From Flavobacterium fontis (GTDB taxonomy: Bacteria; Bacteroidota; Bacteroidia; Flavobacteriales; Flavobacteriaceae): a DNA stretch of 64,000 bases. A program made the position numbers and the translations under genes. Below the pieces are notes generated by a model that was given only the letters and a program-made list of their open reading frames with translations, searched no databases and was not told where the DNA came from. The stretch is taken from positions 1 through 64,000 of the forward strand of contig NZ_FQVQ01000015.1 in assembly GCF_900129405.1 (NCBI RefSeq). The letters run 5' to 3'. Below are positions 7,108 through 16,174 of the stretch, in pieces. Position 1 is the stretch's first letter. Every line of letters starts with the position of its first letter.

Positions 7108-9333
7108 TTATTCAAACTTGACCTTCACCGTTTGTGAAACGCCATTTCGTGAAAACACCACTTCGACTTCATCGCCTGGGTTGATTTTGGCTAAAGCTTC
7201 CATATACCCATATACATCTTTAATCGGTAACGCACCAATTTTGGTAATGACATCACCTTCCTGAATACCTGCTTTTTGCGCGGGTCGGTTATCGGTTACA
7301 CCATCGACATGCAGTCCGTCAGGGTGTTCGGTGTAATCGGGCATGATTCCCATGGTTACTTTGTACTTGGGACGTGTTTTACCAGCATTCGCTTTGGTTT
7401 TGGTAAACGGAATTTGTTCCATCACATCCAGCGCTTGGGTAATTCGGAACACGTATTCAACGATGTTTTTAACTCCGTAGTAATTGATTTTATCTGCATC
7501 GTCACTTGGTTTATGGTAATCGCTGTGCGTTCCAGTAAAGAAATTTAAAACAGGAATGTCTTTTAAATAAAACGAAGTGTGGTCGGTGGGTCCGGTGCCG
7601 CTTTCCTCCAGGGTAACATGAAATCCAGCAGGTTTGTTTTTCTCGATGATTTTTGGAAATTCGGGACTCGTTCCTGTTCCTCCAATAATTAGGTCTTTGG
7701 AGGCATTCAAGCGACCAATCATGTCCATGTTGATCATGGTAACTACATTGGGGGATTGCGCTTTAATGATGTCTGCGAGTGCTTTGGATCCGATTAATCC
7801 GTCTTCTTCCCCAGAAAATAAGGCAAAGATATAGTTCGCCTTTTCTGTCGTTATGTTTTGGGATAGCATTCGCGCCAACTCGAGTACACCTGCGACTCCA
7901 GAGGCATTGTCGTCAGCGCCGTTGTGGATTTGTCCTTGGGAATTCATTTGGGTAGAATTTCCGTGTTCGTTTCGGCCTAAATGGTCATAATGCGCCCCAA
8001 TTACAATCGTTTTGGAGGCTTTATTGTCTAGATAGGCGACTACATTATGGGCTTTGATTTTTACCTCTTGGCTATTCAACGAATCTTTTGGATTGTTTTT
8101 GTAAGTATATTCAAAGGGAATTAGATGGGATTTTCCTTGATAGGGCTTGAGTTTCCACTTTTTGAATTGATTCTCCAAATATTCGGCGGCCTTCAGTTCT
8201 TCCTTAGAGCCCACCAAACGTCCATTCATAGCATCGGAGGCCAAAAAGGTAATGTGTTTTTGGAGTAATGGCTCTTCAATGTATTCTGCGGGATCGGTAT
8301 CGACCCAGTCGGCGATGAAAACATTGGTTTCCCGTGCAGCTTCTTGTTGGCGATTGCTCGAGAAAACTAATTTTTTACCGTTGGGGGAAAACATGGGAAA
8401 TGCGTTGAATTCACTTTCAAAGGTGATTTGACGCAAATGCGTTCCATCGGTGTTGATCATATAAAGTTGAAAATCGTACCCACGTGTTGCATGATGGTTG
8501 GAAGAAAAAATAATTTTTTGATCCGAAGGATGGAAAAAGGGCGCCCAGTTTGCCTTTCCTAATTGAGTGATTTGCTTTAAATCAGAGCCATCGACATTGC
8601 AGGTGTACAATTCCATTTCGGTGGGAGCGACTACATTTTCTTGAAGGAGTGCTTTGTATTCGTTAATTTCAGCCTCCGTTTTGGGTCGGGAAGCTCGAAA
8701 CACAAGTTTTTTACTGTCGTGCGAGAAAAAGCTTCCTCCATCATAGCCTAAACCGAAAGTCACTTGTTTCAAATTGGAACCGTCTATATCCATGGTCCAA
8801 AGTTCCAAATCCCCAGATCGCGTCGAGGTAAAGGCAATTTTTTTTCCATCGGGAGAAACTACCGCCTCGGCATCGTATCCAGGAGTATTCGTGAGTTGTT
8901 TGACAATATTTCCGTTTAAATCAGCGATATACAAATCAAACTCGGGATAAATGGCCCATAAGTATTTACCATCGCGGGGTTTTGGGGGAGCAGGACATTC
9001 TTTTTGTGCCCCGTGGGTCGACGCAAAAATAATATGTTTGCCATCGGGCATAAAGTAGGAACAGGTGGTTCTTCCTTGTCCGTTGGAAATGCGTTTTAGA
9101 CTTTGGGGAGAAAAGGTTTTTTCGTTAAGATTTAAGCTAAAAATTTGATCGCATTCTGCTCCCAAGGCTTTATTGGTAACTTGTAGGGTGAGCAGTTGGT
9201 TGTTGGGACTGAAGTAGGCTTCGGCATTGTCACCGCCGAACGTTAGTTTTTGAATATTTTTCAAGTTGTGTTCTTGTCCAAAAAGCGATACAACACAGCC
9301 TAAAAAGAAGAGGCAAATTCGGTTTTGAAGCAT
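7108..9333 (-). CDS. Secreted M28 zinc peptidase with N-terminal TolB-like propeller and C-terminal PDZ
   Basis: Residues 1-19 form a signal peptide (FGQ end). Residues ~20-350 hold repeated propeller strands of the type SPDGKKIAFTSTRSGDLELW. Residues ~360-630 are an M28 aminopeptidase with zinc ligands in GAHYDH, GADDNASG, SGEEDG, NMDMIGR and HSDYHKPSD. The last ~90 residues are a PDZ domain (PAQKAGIQEGDVITKIG). It likely trims peptides outside the cytoplasm. A TTG at 9351 is in frame, but the -7 promoter box lies over it, so the ATG at 9333 is preferred (741 residues). No T9SS tail is seen. Confidence 0.92.
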   Translation of the reverse strand: MLQNRICLFFLGCVVSLFGQEHNLKNIQKLTFGGDNAEAYFSPNNQLLTLQVTNKALGAECDQIFSLNLNEKTFSPQSLKRISNGQGRTTCSYFMPDGKHIIFASTHGAQKECPAPPKPRDGKYLWAIYPEFDLYIADLNGNIVKQLTNTPGYDAEAVVSPDGKKIAFTSTRSGDLELWTMDIDGSNLKQVTFGLGYDGGSFFSHDSKKLVFRASRPKTEAEINEYKALLQENVVAPTEMELYTCNVDGSDLKQITQLGKANWAPFFHPSDQKIIFSSNHHATRGYDFQLYMINTDGTHLRQITFESEFNAFPMFSPNGKKLVFSSNRQQEAARETNVFIADWVDTDPAEYIEEPLLQKHITFLASDAMNGRLVGSKEELKAAEYLENQFKKWKLKPYQGKSHLIPFEYTYKNNPKDSLNSQEVKIKAHNVVAYLDNKASKTIVIGAHYDHLGRNEHGNSTQMNSQGQIHNGADDNASGVAGVLELARMLSQNITTEKANYIFALFSGEEDGLIGSKALADIIKAQSPNVVTMINMDMIGRLNASKDLIIGGTGTSPEFPKIIEKNKPAGFHVTLEESGTGPTDHTSFYLKDIPVLNFFTGTHSDYHKPSDDADKINYYGVKNIVEYVFRITQALDVMEQIPFTKTKANAGKTRPKYKVTMGIMPDYTEHPDGLHVDGVTDNRPAQKAGIQEGDVITKIGALPIKDVYGYMEALAKINPGDEVEVVFSRNGVSQTVKVKFE

Positions 9334-9348
9334 GATTAATTTTTTTCT

Positions 9349-9356
9349 CAAAGATA
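9349..9356 (-). promoter_or_regulatory. Candidate -7 box for the M28 peptidase gene
   Basis: Read on the minus strand this is TATCTTTG, matching TAnnTTTG. It ends 15 bases before the ATG at 9333 and covers the alternative TTG at 9351, which settles the start. Confidence 0.6.
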
Positions 9357-9383
9357 AAATTTACCACTCATTTGCGACCTTCT

Positions 9384-9764
9384 TTATTCAAAAATTTGCA
9401 TTAATTGCTCTTTGTCAAGCGGTTTCTCAAGATATCCTTTCAATCCAAGGTAGCTTTCTGCTTTTTGCTTGTCTTTATCGTTGAGCGAAGAGGTGAGAAT
9501 GTATACTTTATGTTGGTTTAAAAAGTCGGGTAAAACCTTAATAACTTCATCCAAAAATTCAAATCCAGTTAATTCAGGCATATTGATATCCAAGAAGATA
9601 TACGCATGATTCTTGACTTCTTCATGAATATTTTCAAATACAAAAGTGAGTGCCTGCCGACTAGATAAAAAGGTTTTTATCGAGCAATCGGGACATAAAT
9701 TACGTATTGTTTTTTCGTGCACGTAATTAAAAATAGCATCATCGTCAATTAGAATACAATACAT
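9384..9764 (-). CDS. Single-domain response regulator (CheY-like receiver)
   Basis: The 126 residues are one receiver domain: acidic cluster D7-D9, phospho-acceptor D59 in FLDINMPELTG, T/S91-93 in ILTSS and K114 in LEKPL. There is no output domain, so it must signal by protein contact, for example phosphorelay or binding an effector. It lies 29 bases downstream of the histidine kinase at 9794 and is probably its partner, although a -7 box in the gap may give it extra, separate expression. Confidence 0.9.
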   Translation of the reverse strand: MYCILIDDDAIFNYVHEKTIRNLCPDCSIKTFLSSRQALTFVFENIHEEVKNHAYIFLDINMPELTGFEFLDEVIKVLPDFLNQHKVYILTSSLNDKDKQKAESYLGLKGYLEKPLDKEQLMQIFE

Positions 9765-9783
9765 AAAAATAAATATATTCCTA

Positions 9784-9791
9784 CAAATGTA
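9784..9791 (-). promoter_or_regulatory. Candidate internal promoter before the receiver gene
   Basis: TACATTTG on the minus strand fits TAnnTTTG and lies between the kinase stop (9794) and the receiver start (9764). It would allow receiver expression independent of the kinase. Confidence 0.5.
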
Positions 9792-9793
9792 AG

Positions 9794-12298
9794 TTATTTT
9801 TTATTAAGTGAGATAAAAAATCGAGAACCTTTACCCAATTCAGAGTACACATCAAGGACACCATCGAGTTTTTGAGTGATTTCTTTACAGATAAATAAGC
9901 CCAGTCCGGTGCCTACTGCACTGTTTGATCCTCTAAAAAACATTCGAAAAATTTTTGGAAGGTGTTCAGGAGCGATCCCTTCTCCGTTATCTTCTACTTC
10001 AATTATTATTTTTTGGGAGGTTTCTGTGAGTTTGCAACGCACAAAAGGATTTGGAAGGCTTCGATTTCGGTATTTGACTGCATTTCCGATAATATTTTTT
10101 AACAAAGTTGCCATTCGATAGCGATCGGAGGTAATCCAAGCATTGCCATTGTCTTGAAACGTCATTTCCATTTGTACATCGGATACATATTTTAAATCTT
10201 CAAATATCCCATGGATCATTTCTTTAAGATTAAAATGTTCGTACGTCACATCCAATCGTGCATTTCGTGAAAATTCTAAAATTTCCTGAATGGTATCGTC
10301 GAGTCGAGCTACACTGACATCAATGAGCTGTATGTATTCTTTTAGGTTGGGTTCTAAATTTTCAGTGGCAAAAATTAAATTAACAAGCCCTTTAATCGAG
10401 AGCAAAGGGGCTCTTAAATCATGCGATACACGATATACAAAATTATCCAACTCGTTGTTCAGTTTTTGCAGCTCTTGATTTTTACTTACAATCGTTTTTT
10501 GTGTTTTCTTGAGTTCTGAAATATCTACTCCATTGATAATGACATATTGTAGTTGATCTCCAATAAAATAAGGAAACACATCAATTAATCGGTAGCAAGT
10601 TTTCTGGTTTGGTGTTGTGATAACATCGGTGTAATGGATTAGTTTTTTCAAGTCAACTGCGTCACTGACTTTTTGAGCCATTCGACGCATATTTTTTAAT
10701 GGATGTCGTTTGAGACGTAATTGCGTTAACTCACTTATATTTTTTCCAATAAAAGTTTCCCAGTCGGGTTGAACTTTAAGCAATGATTCATTGATAAAGG
10801 CAACATTCAAGTTTTTATCGAGGACAATTTTTTGAGAGGGAGAATGGTTAAAAAGACTTTCATAATACTTCTTCAACGCATCCAATTGCATTTCAGCTTC
10901 GTGCTTTTCGGTTATATCCAAATTGCTACCGATAAGTTTGATGATCTTACCTTCGGGCGTTCGCTCGGCAATGAGTAAAGTTTTTACATAGCGAATTTCC
11001 TTTGCGTTTTTCAATTGTATGCGATATTCATACTCCAAATGACTTTCATTAGAACGCATAAAGTTATGCAAACGCTCTACTGTAGAATTGCGATCTTCGC
11101 TATGTACACAATTTTTCCAAAAAGGATAAAAATCGACAGGGGCTAAGTTTCTTGGTATCCCTAATTGAAGCTCTAAAATAGTATTCCATTGGGTTTTTTG
11201 ACTTTCGGCTTCCCATTCCCAAATACCGATTTGTGCTTTTTCAGCGATAGTTTCAAAGCGTTTGTTTATGCGTAAAATTTCATTTCGCGCCTGTACTTCT
11301 TTGGTGATGTCTTTTTGAATCGAAATGAAGTTGGTATGATTTCCAAGTGGGTCAAATACAGGGATTATTTCAATTTGGTTATGATACGGTTTCCCATTTT
11401 TAGTGTAATTAATCAATTCAACAGCTACACTTTTTTTGTCGCGTAAAGCATCGACCAATCGTTTGTGTTCGGCCTCAGATTGGGGAGCTCGTTTTAAAAA
11501 ATCCTTAGGTTTTTTACCAATTATTTCTTTGCGTTGATATCCTGTTGTTTTAACAAATGAATCATTCACCCACTCAATCTCTCCATGGTGGTTTGCTATA
11601 ATCACATTGTTATTGATTTTCTTTGCTATTAATGAGAGTTTGGTCAACTCCATTTTTGAATTATTGATTTCATCCAACTGATGTTGAATTTTTAAGTGCT
11701 GTTGTAATCGTATTGTTAAAGCCAGGAATTGTTGACTAAAAATTTGGAACAGTGTTTCCAATGTTGGATTAAACGCACTAAATAATGGTGACTTTTGCTT
11801 GCTGATCAAACCCATACATCCGATATGAATTCCAGCTAAAGTATCTTCAATAACAGTTATCACTCCTCGATCATACGCTTTAAGTTTTTCTACTTTTCTT
11901 AGCTGTGAATCCTCTAGTAATGTTATTGAATGGGGAGGAAATTCTTTAAAGAATCGAAATAATGCTGTATTCTTTTTTGATGGTTTTTGAAATTGCAATG
12001 GAATCCCTTCTGAAAAAAGTTTTTGTATTCCAGTTTCGGGATGCATAAAAACAATAAGCGAGGCTTCAACTTCGAGAATATCAACCATTGTCTCTACAGC
12101 AAGCTGGCCTAAATGTTCAAGACTGGTCGATTGTAAGGCTTTGGAGTTGAATTCAGACAGACGTTTATATAATGTCAGTTCATGATCTAAACGGTCCTGA
12201 GCAGCAATTAACTTCTGTTCCGTAGCAGAGAAACGGGTAACGCGAAGTTGAAGCTGTTCATAGGCTTGTTGTAATCCTATGGCATTATTTGAGTTCAT
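9794..12298 (-). CDS. Cytoplasmic GAF-PAS-PAS-PAS sensor histidine kinase
   Basis: The 834-residue protein has no membrane segment. Residues ~10-50 are coiled coil, ~45-200 a GAF-like domain, ~225-340, 345-460 and 470-595 three PAS domains, ~615-680 HisKA with the phospho-acceptor H near 629 (VSHDLRAP), and ~725-834 HATPase_c with NIIGNAVKY, EDNGEGI and GTGLGLF. It autophosphorylates on His and passes phosphate to a receiver, probably the product of 9384-9764. The first PAS resembles LOV-type sequences but lacks their cysteine. It sits 24 bases after the FIST gene. Confidence 0.93.
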   Translation of the reverse strand: MNSNNAIGLQQAYEQLQLRVTRFSATEQKLIAAQDRLDHELTLYKRLSEFNSKALQSTSLEHLGQLAVETMVDILEVEASLIVFMHPETGIQKLFSEGIPLQFQKPSKKNTALFRFFKEFPPHSITLLEDSQLRKVEKLKAYDRGVITVIEDTLAGIHIGCMGLISKQKSPLFSAFNPTLETLFQIFSQQFLALTIRLQQHLKIQHQLDEINNSKMELTKLSLIAKKINNNVIIANHHGEIEWVNDSFVKTTGYQRKEIIGKKPKDFLKRAPQSEAEHKRLVDALRDKKSVAVELINYTKNGKPYHNQIEIIPVFDPLGNHTNFISIQKDITKEVQARNEILRINKRFETIAEKAQIGIWEWEAESQKTQWNTILELQLGIPRNLAPVDFYPFWKNCVHSEDRNSTVERLHNFMRSNESHLEYEYRIQLKNAKEIRYVKTLLIAERTPEGKIIKLIGSNLDITEKHEAEMQLDALKKYYESLFNHSPSQKIVLDKNLNVAFINESLLKVQPDWETFIGKNISELTQLRLKRHPLKNMRRMAQKVSDAVDLKKLIHYTDVITTPNQKTCYRLIDVFPYFIGDQLQYVIINGVDISELKKTQKTIVSKNQELQKLNNELDNFVYRVSHDLRAPLLSIKGLVNLIFATENLEPNLKEYIQLIDVSVARLDDTIQEILEFSRNARLDVTYEHFNLKEMIHGIFEDLKYVSDVQMEMTFQDNGNAWITSDRYRMATLLKNIIGNAVKYRNRSLPNPFVRCKLTETSQKIIIEVEDNGEGIAPEHLPKIFRMFFRGSNSAVGTGLGLFICKEITQKLDGVLDVYSELGKGSRFFISLNKK

Positions 12299-12322
12299 GG
12301 TAATTTTGGGGCTATTTTGTTT

Positions 12323-13510
12323 TTATTTTCTGTAAATTACATAAAGTGCTGTAGTATAGTTGTGATATGTGTTCTTTCCATTCAACCGTGCAAATTCACC
12401 AAATCCATACATGCCCAACCATGGTGGACAAACCTCGCCCGAGTAAAATGGAGTTTGCATTTGGTGGACCAATTCTTCTTTTAAAACGCGGTTGGTGAGG
12501 TAGCGTCCTCGTGCTAAACAATCGGCGTGAAATACCGCTACTGGTTTTTTTCCACCTGCACGTTGGCACATCGATGTTACCATTCGATCCATTTCTTTAA
12601 AAATTAACTCTTCATCCCGTATGGTAAACCAAAGCTGGGTACCTTCGTTACACGAGGTGGCATAGTAAATGTGTTCGCCTTCATGCTTGGTAACCACACG
12701 CAAAATGTGTTGATTTCCATATTCCTCCGCTACTTCAGGGGGCAGTAGTTCGGCCAATGCCCCTACGGGAATAGTGTGTCCACAATCGGCCTCTTTGGGT
12801 AATCCTAATCGCTCCAGAAAAGTCGACCAAGCGGGTTTTCCATTCAGTTCTTCAATAATATGTCCGTTGGATTTAGTTACCGTCATAGGTTCACCTATAG
12901 CCATAAAACCATGGGTTGCTTGCGTATCAATGGTTAAAGAAGGATCGCAAAATCCAATGGCAAAAGCTCCATGTTCGGTGACTTGTTGCGCAAACGCTTG
13001 GAAACTAACATATCCTTTCATATTATCGGAAGTGGTAGCGCCAAATACGGTTACGTCTTCCCCAAAAACAGTTTCAAATCCCCGAATACACTCTGAATTA
13101 TTAATATCAATTCCCGAGGCAATAAAATAAATCATATTGATTCCGGTTTTTTGGGCTTGTAAGGCCTTGGCCATTTTGACACATTCGTCGTACGAATTAT
13201 GACCATAAATAGATGAACTTCCGGCGAGCGCAAATTCATTGCCCGTAAGCGCCATCAAAGCCATATCTTTCATGGATTCACTCACGCCCTCGCGCCCTAC
13301 AACGCCACAACAAGAGGCAGCTACAATTTGTGCTTGGGGAGCCATTTCATGAGCTTGTTCTATGAGATCTTGAAAATCATGCCCCACAGAAGCATTAAAA
13401 ATGAGGAGTGAAGCTTGATCGAGGTGTTCCCCTAGGGCAATTTCTAAACATTCCGTAACACTTCTTTTGGTATTAACAATACGAGTAGAGGCAGAATAAA
13501 ATTGTAGCAT
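12323..13510 (-). CDS. FIST domain sensory protein
   Basis: The 395 residues cover FIST_N (about 30-220: LLIFNASVGHDF, IVAASCCGVVGREGV, VFGATTSDN) and FIST_C (about 225-375: ELNGKPAWSTFLERLG, VFHADCLARGRYL). FIST proteins are predicted input modules that bind small ligands, possibly amino acids, and usually work with kinases, cyclases or chemoreceptors. Here FIST is a separate soluble protein encoded just before a cytoplasmic kinase and a lone receiver, so it probably feeds that kinase. CFxSGxC-like iron motifs are not evident. Family assignment is firm; the link to the kinase is inferred from gene order. Confidence 0.9.
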   Translation of the reverse strand: MLQFYSASTRIVNTKRSVTECLEIALGEHLDQASLLIFNASVGHDFQDLIEQAHEMAPQAQIVAASCCGVVGREGVSESMKDMALMALTGNEFALAGSSSIYGHNSYDECVKMAKALQAQKTGINMIYFIASGIDINNSECIRGFETVFGEDVTVFGATTSDNMKGYVSFQAFAQQVTEHGAFAIGFCDPSLTIDTQATHGFMAIGEPMTVTKSNGHIIEELNGKPAWSTFLERLGLPKEADCGHTIPVGALAELLPPEVAEEYGNQHILRVVTKHEGEHIYYATSCNEGTQLWFTIRDEELIFKEMDRMVTSMCQRAGGKKPVAVFHADCLARGRYLTNRVLKEELVHQMQTPFYSGEVCPPWLGMYGFGEFARLNGKNTYHNYTTALYVIYRK

Positions 13511-13660
13511 AGTAGTAGATTTAATATTCGTAAAAGAACTTTGAAAATGAGTTCGTAAAGCGGTATATTAAATGTACTATAATTAAAATAGATAAATTTA
13601 TTTTATCGACGAGAGTCCATTTTAATGGCGACGAAAGCTGTTTAGCTGTAGACGAATGAA

Positions 13661-14428
13661 TTAGGGTGTGATAGCCTCTTCAAATTTTTCAGCTACTTTA
13701 TCCCAATTGATATGTTTGAAAACACTTTCTACATATTTTTTACGACGATTTTGATACTCCAAATAGTAAGCATGTTCCCAAAGATCAATACCTAATATAG
13801 GTTTTCCGGGAACTTCTGCACGCGGCATCAGCGGATTGTCTTGGTTGACGGTATTCGTGATTTCAAGTTTTCCTGATTTATTGACAATCAACCATGTCCA
13901 ACCTGATCCAAAAACCTTTCCTGTAGCATCAATAAATTGATTCTTAAAGCTATCAAACGAACCAAAATCACGGTCGATGGTGGCCGCCAACGAATCTTTG
14001 GGTTGGGCTTGCCCTTTGGGAGTTAAGATATCAAAATACAAACTATGATTGTAATACCCTCCTAAGTTATTCTTTAAATCAACATTAGAAATGTCGAGTT
14101 TCTTAAAAATTTCAGTAATGGGCAACGGTTCCAAATCGGTTCCGCTTAGTAGTTGATTCAGGTTGTTGGTATAGGTAAGATAATGTTTGGAATAATGCGT
14201 TTCCATAGTCAGTGCATCGATGTCAGGCTGAAGGGCATCGTAACCAAAAGGAAGTTTTACCAATTCAAAAGCACCCTCTTGGGCTTTAACATCATCGGGA
14301 ACCCCAAGCGTCACTTTTTGTTCTTTGGAGGGTAGCGGTACTTCAACGACTTCGGTATATTTTTTCCGTTTACAGGAAGCTGAGGAAATAATGAGAAAAC
14401 ATCCCCACAAGAGCACACACTTTTTCAT
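13661..14428 (-). CDS. Lipoprotein Fe/Mn superoxide dismutase
   Basis: A lipobox ends at C19 (SSASC), so the enzyme is probably anchored outside the cytoplasm. After a ~40-residue linker, residues ~60-250 match the Fe/Mn SOD fold: ligand His in METHYSKHY, His in GGYYNHSLYF, and Asp/His in IDLWEHAYYLEYQNRR. It converts superoxide to peroxide and oxygen. GGYYNHS replaces the more common GGHxNHS and NHSLYF the usual NHSLFW; these are close variants. It ends the LUD-cdsA-psd-ACBP operon and overlaps the ACBP stop by one base, suggesting protection of the envelope lipids. Confidence 0.93.
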   Translation of the reverse strand: MKKCVLLWGCFLIISSASCKRKKYTEVVEVPLPSKEQKVTLGVPDDVKAQEGAFELVKLPFGYDALQPDIDALTMETHYSKHYLTYTNNLNQLLSGTDLEPLPITEIFKKLDISNVDLKNNLGGYYNHSLYFDILTPKGQAQPKDSLAATIDRDFGSFDSFKNQFIDATGKVFGSGWTWLIVNKSGKLEITNTVNQDNPLMPRAEVPGKPILGIDLWEHAYYLEYQNRRKKYVESVFKHINWDKVAEKFEEAITP

Positions 14429-14706
14429 TACTTACTTTTTTTTTGTGCCAATTCCATAATGGCTTGAATATATTGTTCTTTGGCTTCGTCTTGAGTGAGG
14501 TGGTTAATTTGTATCCACGCATTCATTTTGAAAGCATTTCGCAAATCTTGGGGATACACAAATCGATGGGTAGCCCTTCCCAAGGTAGATTGTTTGTATA
14601 AAGCATACAAACGCAACTGCACATCTTGGGGCAGGGAAGCTTGTGTCATTGTGTTGGCAATGTCAACTGCTTCATCGAATCGTTCTTCCAACGGGCGATT
14701 ATCCAT
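14428..14706 (-). CDS. Acyl-CoA-binding protein
   Basis: At 92 residues it is full length for ACBP, a four-helix protein binding long-chain acyl-CoA. Visible marks are LRLYALYKQSTLG (YKQA-like coenzyme A contact), KMNAWIQINHLTQDEAKEQYI (the KWDAW-type motif) and a lysine-rich end. It is cytoplasmic. Its place between psd and SOD, with coding overlaps on both sides, ties it to phospholipid synthesis. ACBP is patchy in bacteria but regular in this position in flavobacteria, to my recollection. Confidence 0.9.
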   Translation of the reverse strand: MDNRPLEERFDEAVDIANTMTQASLPQDVQLRLYALYKQSTLGRATHRFVYPQDLRNAFKMNAWIQINHLTQDEAKEQYIQAIMELAQKKSK

Positions 14707-15358
14707 GGTTTTTTACAGCAATAATCGTTTGATTACCTACAGCTTTTTGACCGAGTTTTACGTTTACTTCGGTTCCAAGGGGAAGATAAATGTCTACCCG
14801 GGAACCAAATTTAATAAATCCAGCATCAGCCCCTTGACGCACCGTCATGCCTTCTTCGGCATAATTGACAATACGTTTGGCCAGCGCTCCTGCAATTTGA
14901 CGGTATAAAATTTCACCAAAAATACGGTTCTCAATAACCACGCTTGTGCGTTCATTTTCAGTGCTCGATTTTGGGTCCCAAGCTACTAAATACTTTCCAG
15001 GATGGTATTTACTGTATTTTACCTTGCCGCTCGTACAATAACGCGTTACGTGAACGTTAATGGGCGACATGAATATGGAAACTTGTAAGCGCTTGTCTTT
15101 AAAATACTCTGCCTCGTAGACTTCCTCAATAACAACTACTTTCCCGTCTACAGGCGCTACAATTTGATAATCATTAACTTCCAAAGGCCGCTTCGGATTT
15201 CGGAAAAATTGCAAAACCATGATCAATAAAAAAAGCAGTACCAATTGCACCGACTTAAGAATCCAAGGGTTTGCAATTACATACGGTGAACCGAGTAGGA
15301 GGACCGTAAAACTGAACGTTGCGATTAAGATGATTTTGGCACCTTCTTTATGAAACAT
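14699..15358 (-). CDS. psd: Phosphatidylserine decarboxylase proenzyme (short type)
   Basis: It makes phosphatidylethanolamine from phosphatidylserine. Residues 8-50 hold membrane segments. The catalytic core includes APVDGKV (68-74), FMSPINVHVTR (96-106), YHPGKYL and the self-cleavage site G185-S186-R187, where Ser becomes the pyruvoyl group. The GSR form and 219-residue length identify the short archaeal/Bacteroidota-type enzyme. It overlaps cdsA by 11 bases and the ACBP gene by 8, so the three are translated together. Confidence 0.96.
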   Translation of the reverse strand: MFHKEGAKIILIATFSFTVLLLGSPYVIANPWILKSVQLVLLFLLIMVLQFFRNPKRPLEVNDYQIVAPVDGKVVVIEEVYEAEYFKDKRLQVSIFMSPINVHVTRYCTSGKVKYSKYHPGKYLVAWDPKSSTENERTSVVIENRIFGEILYRQIAGALAKRIVNYAEEGMTVRQGADAGFIKFGSRVDIYLPLGTEVNVKLGQKAVGNQTIIAVKNHG

Positions 15359-16172
15359 AATCTAGAATTTGGTAAAACAAAAATACAAAGGGCGTGACAA
15401 ATATAATACTATCTAAGCGATCCAAGATGCCCCCATGTCCTGGCATGATTTTCCCACTGTCTTTCACGCCAGCAATACGTTTAAATTTGGATTCAATCAA
15501 ATCACCCAACGTACTGAAAACACTGATGATTGCTGCACTTACCGTCCAAATCAACACCGAAGTGTCTGCATATTCAGGTTTGGGTTGAAAATAATAGCGC
15601 GAAATCAAGTAGCCGACGAGAATTGTAAACAACATGCCACCCAAAAAGCCTTCGATGGTTTTTTTGGGTGAAATTTTTTCCAATAACTTATGTTTACCTA
15701 TCGTTTTCCCAACAATATAAGCAAAGGTGTCATTAGTCCAAATCAGTAAAAAGATGCTGATGATGATTTTTGGACGGTATTCATTGTTGGAAAAAGGAAT
15801 TTTAACTAAAATCAAAAAAGGAAGGATTACATACCCCAAGGTAAAGAGATAGCGTGACCAAACACCAATGTGCTCTTTTTTAAAATTAAACAAAAGCAAT
15901 AAGCATTTGATGGAGATGAATAGGGTTACTATAAGCAGTAAAATATCGTTGGTTTTATTGGTCCGAAATTGAGATGCCCAGTAAAAGGCAGCAGCACCAA
16001 TAATCAACGGAGCAATTCGGTTAATATGCACTAATCCACAGAATTCGTAAATCGCAATGAGCATAAAAAACCCAAACAGGATAAAAAAACTATCCATAGA
16101 GTAGGAGGTAGCGCCCAGTAACAAGGTTACATAAACGATACCAGAAAGGAATCGGGTGAGGGATTCACTCAT
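15348..16172 (-). CDS. cdsA: Phosphatidate cytidylyltransferase
   Basis: This integral membrane enzyme makes CDP-diacylglycerol from phosphatidate and CTP, the entry to phospholipid synthesis. The 274-residue chain has about eight hydrophobic segments. The family signature is near the C-terminus: SKFKRIAGVKDSGKIMPGHGGILDRLDS. WTNDTFAYIVGKTIGK and the ISPKKTIEG motif are also present. It overlaps psd, next in the pathway, and follows the LUD gene by two bases. Confidence 0.96.
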   Translation of the reverse strand: MSESLTRFLSGIVYVTLLLGATSYSMDSFFILFGFFMLIAIYEFCGLVHINRIAPLIIGAAAFYWASQFRTNKTNDILLLIVTLFISIKCLLLLFNFKKEHIGVWSRYLFTLGYVILPFLILVKIPFSNNEYRPKIIISIFLLIWTNDTFAYIVGKTIGKHKLLEKISPKKTIEGFLGGMLFTILVGYLISRYYFQPKPEYADTSVLIWTVSAAIISVFSTLGDLIESKFKRIAGVKDSGKIMPGHGGILDRLDSIIFVTPFVFLFYQILDYVS

Positions 16173-16174
16173 GA

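Noticed and set aside
10900-11640. LOV photoreceptor domain in the histidine kinase
   Set aside because: The first PAS has KKPKDFLK in place of the flavin-binding GRNCRFLQ motif, so it lacks the required cysteine.
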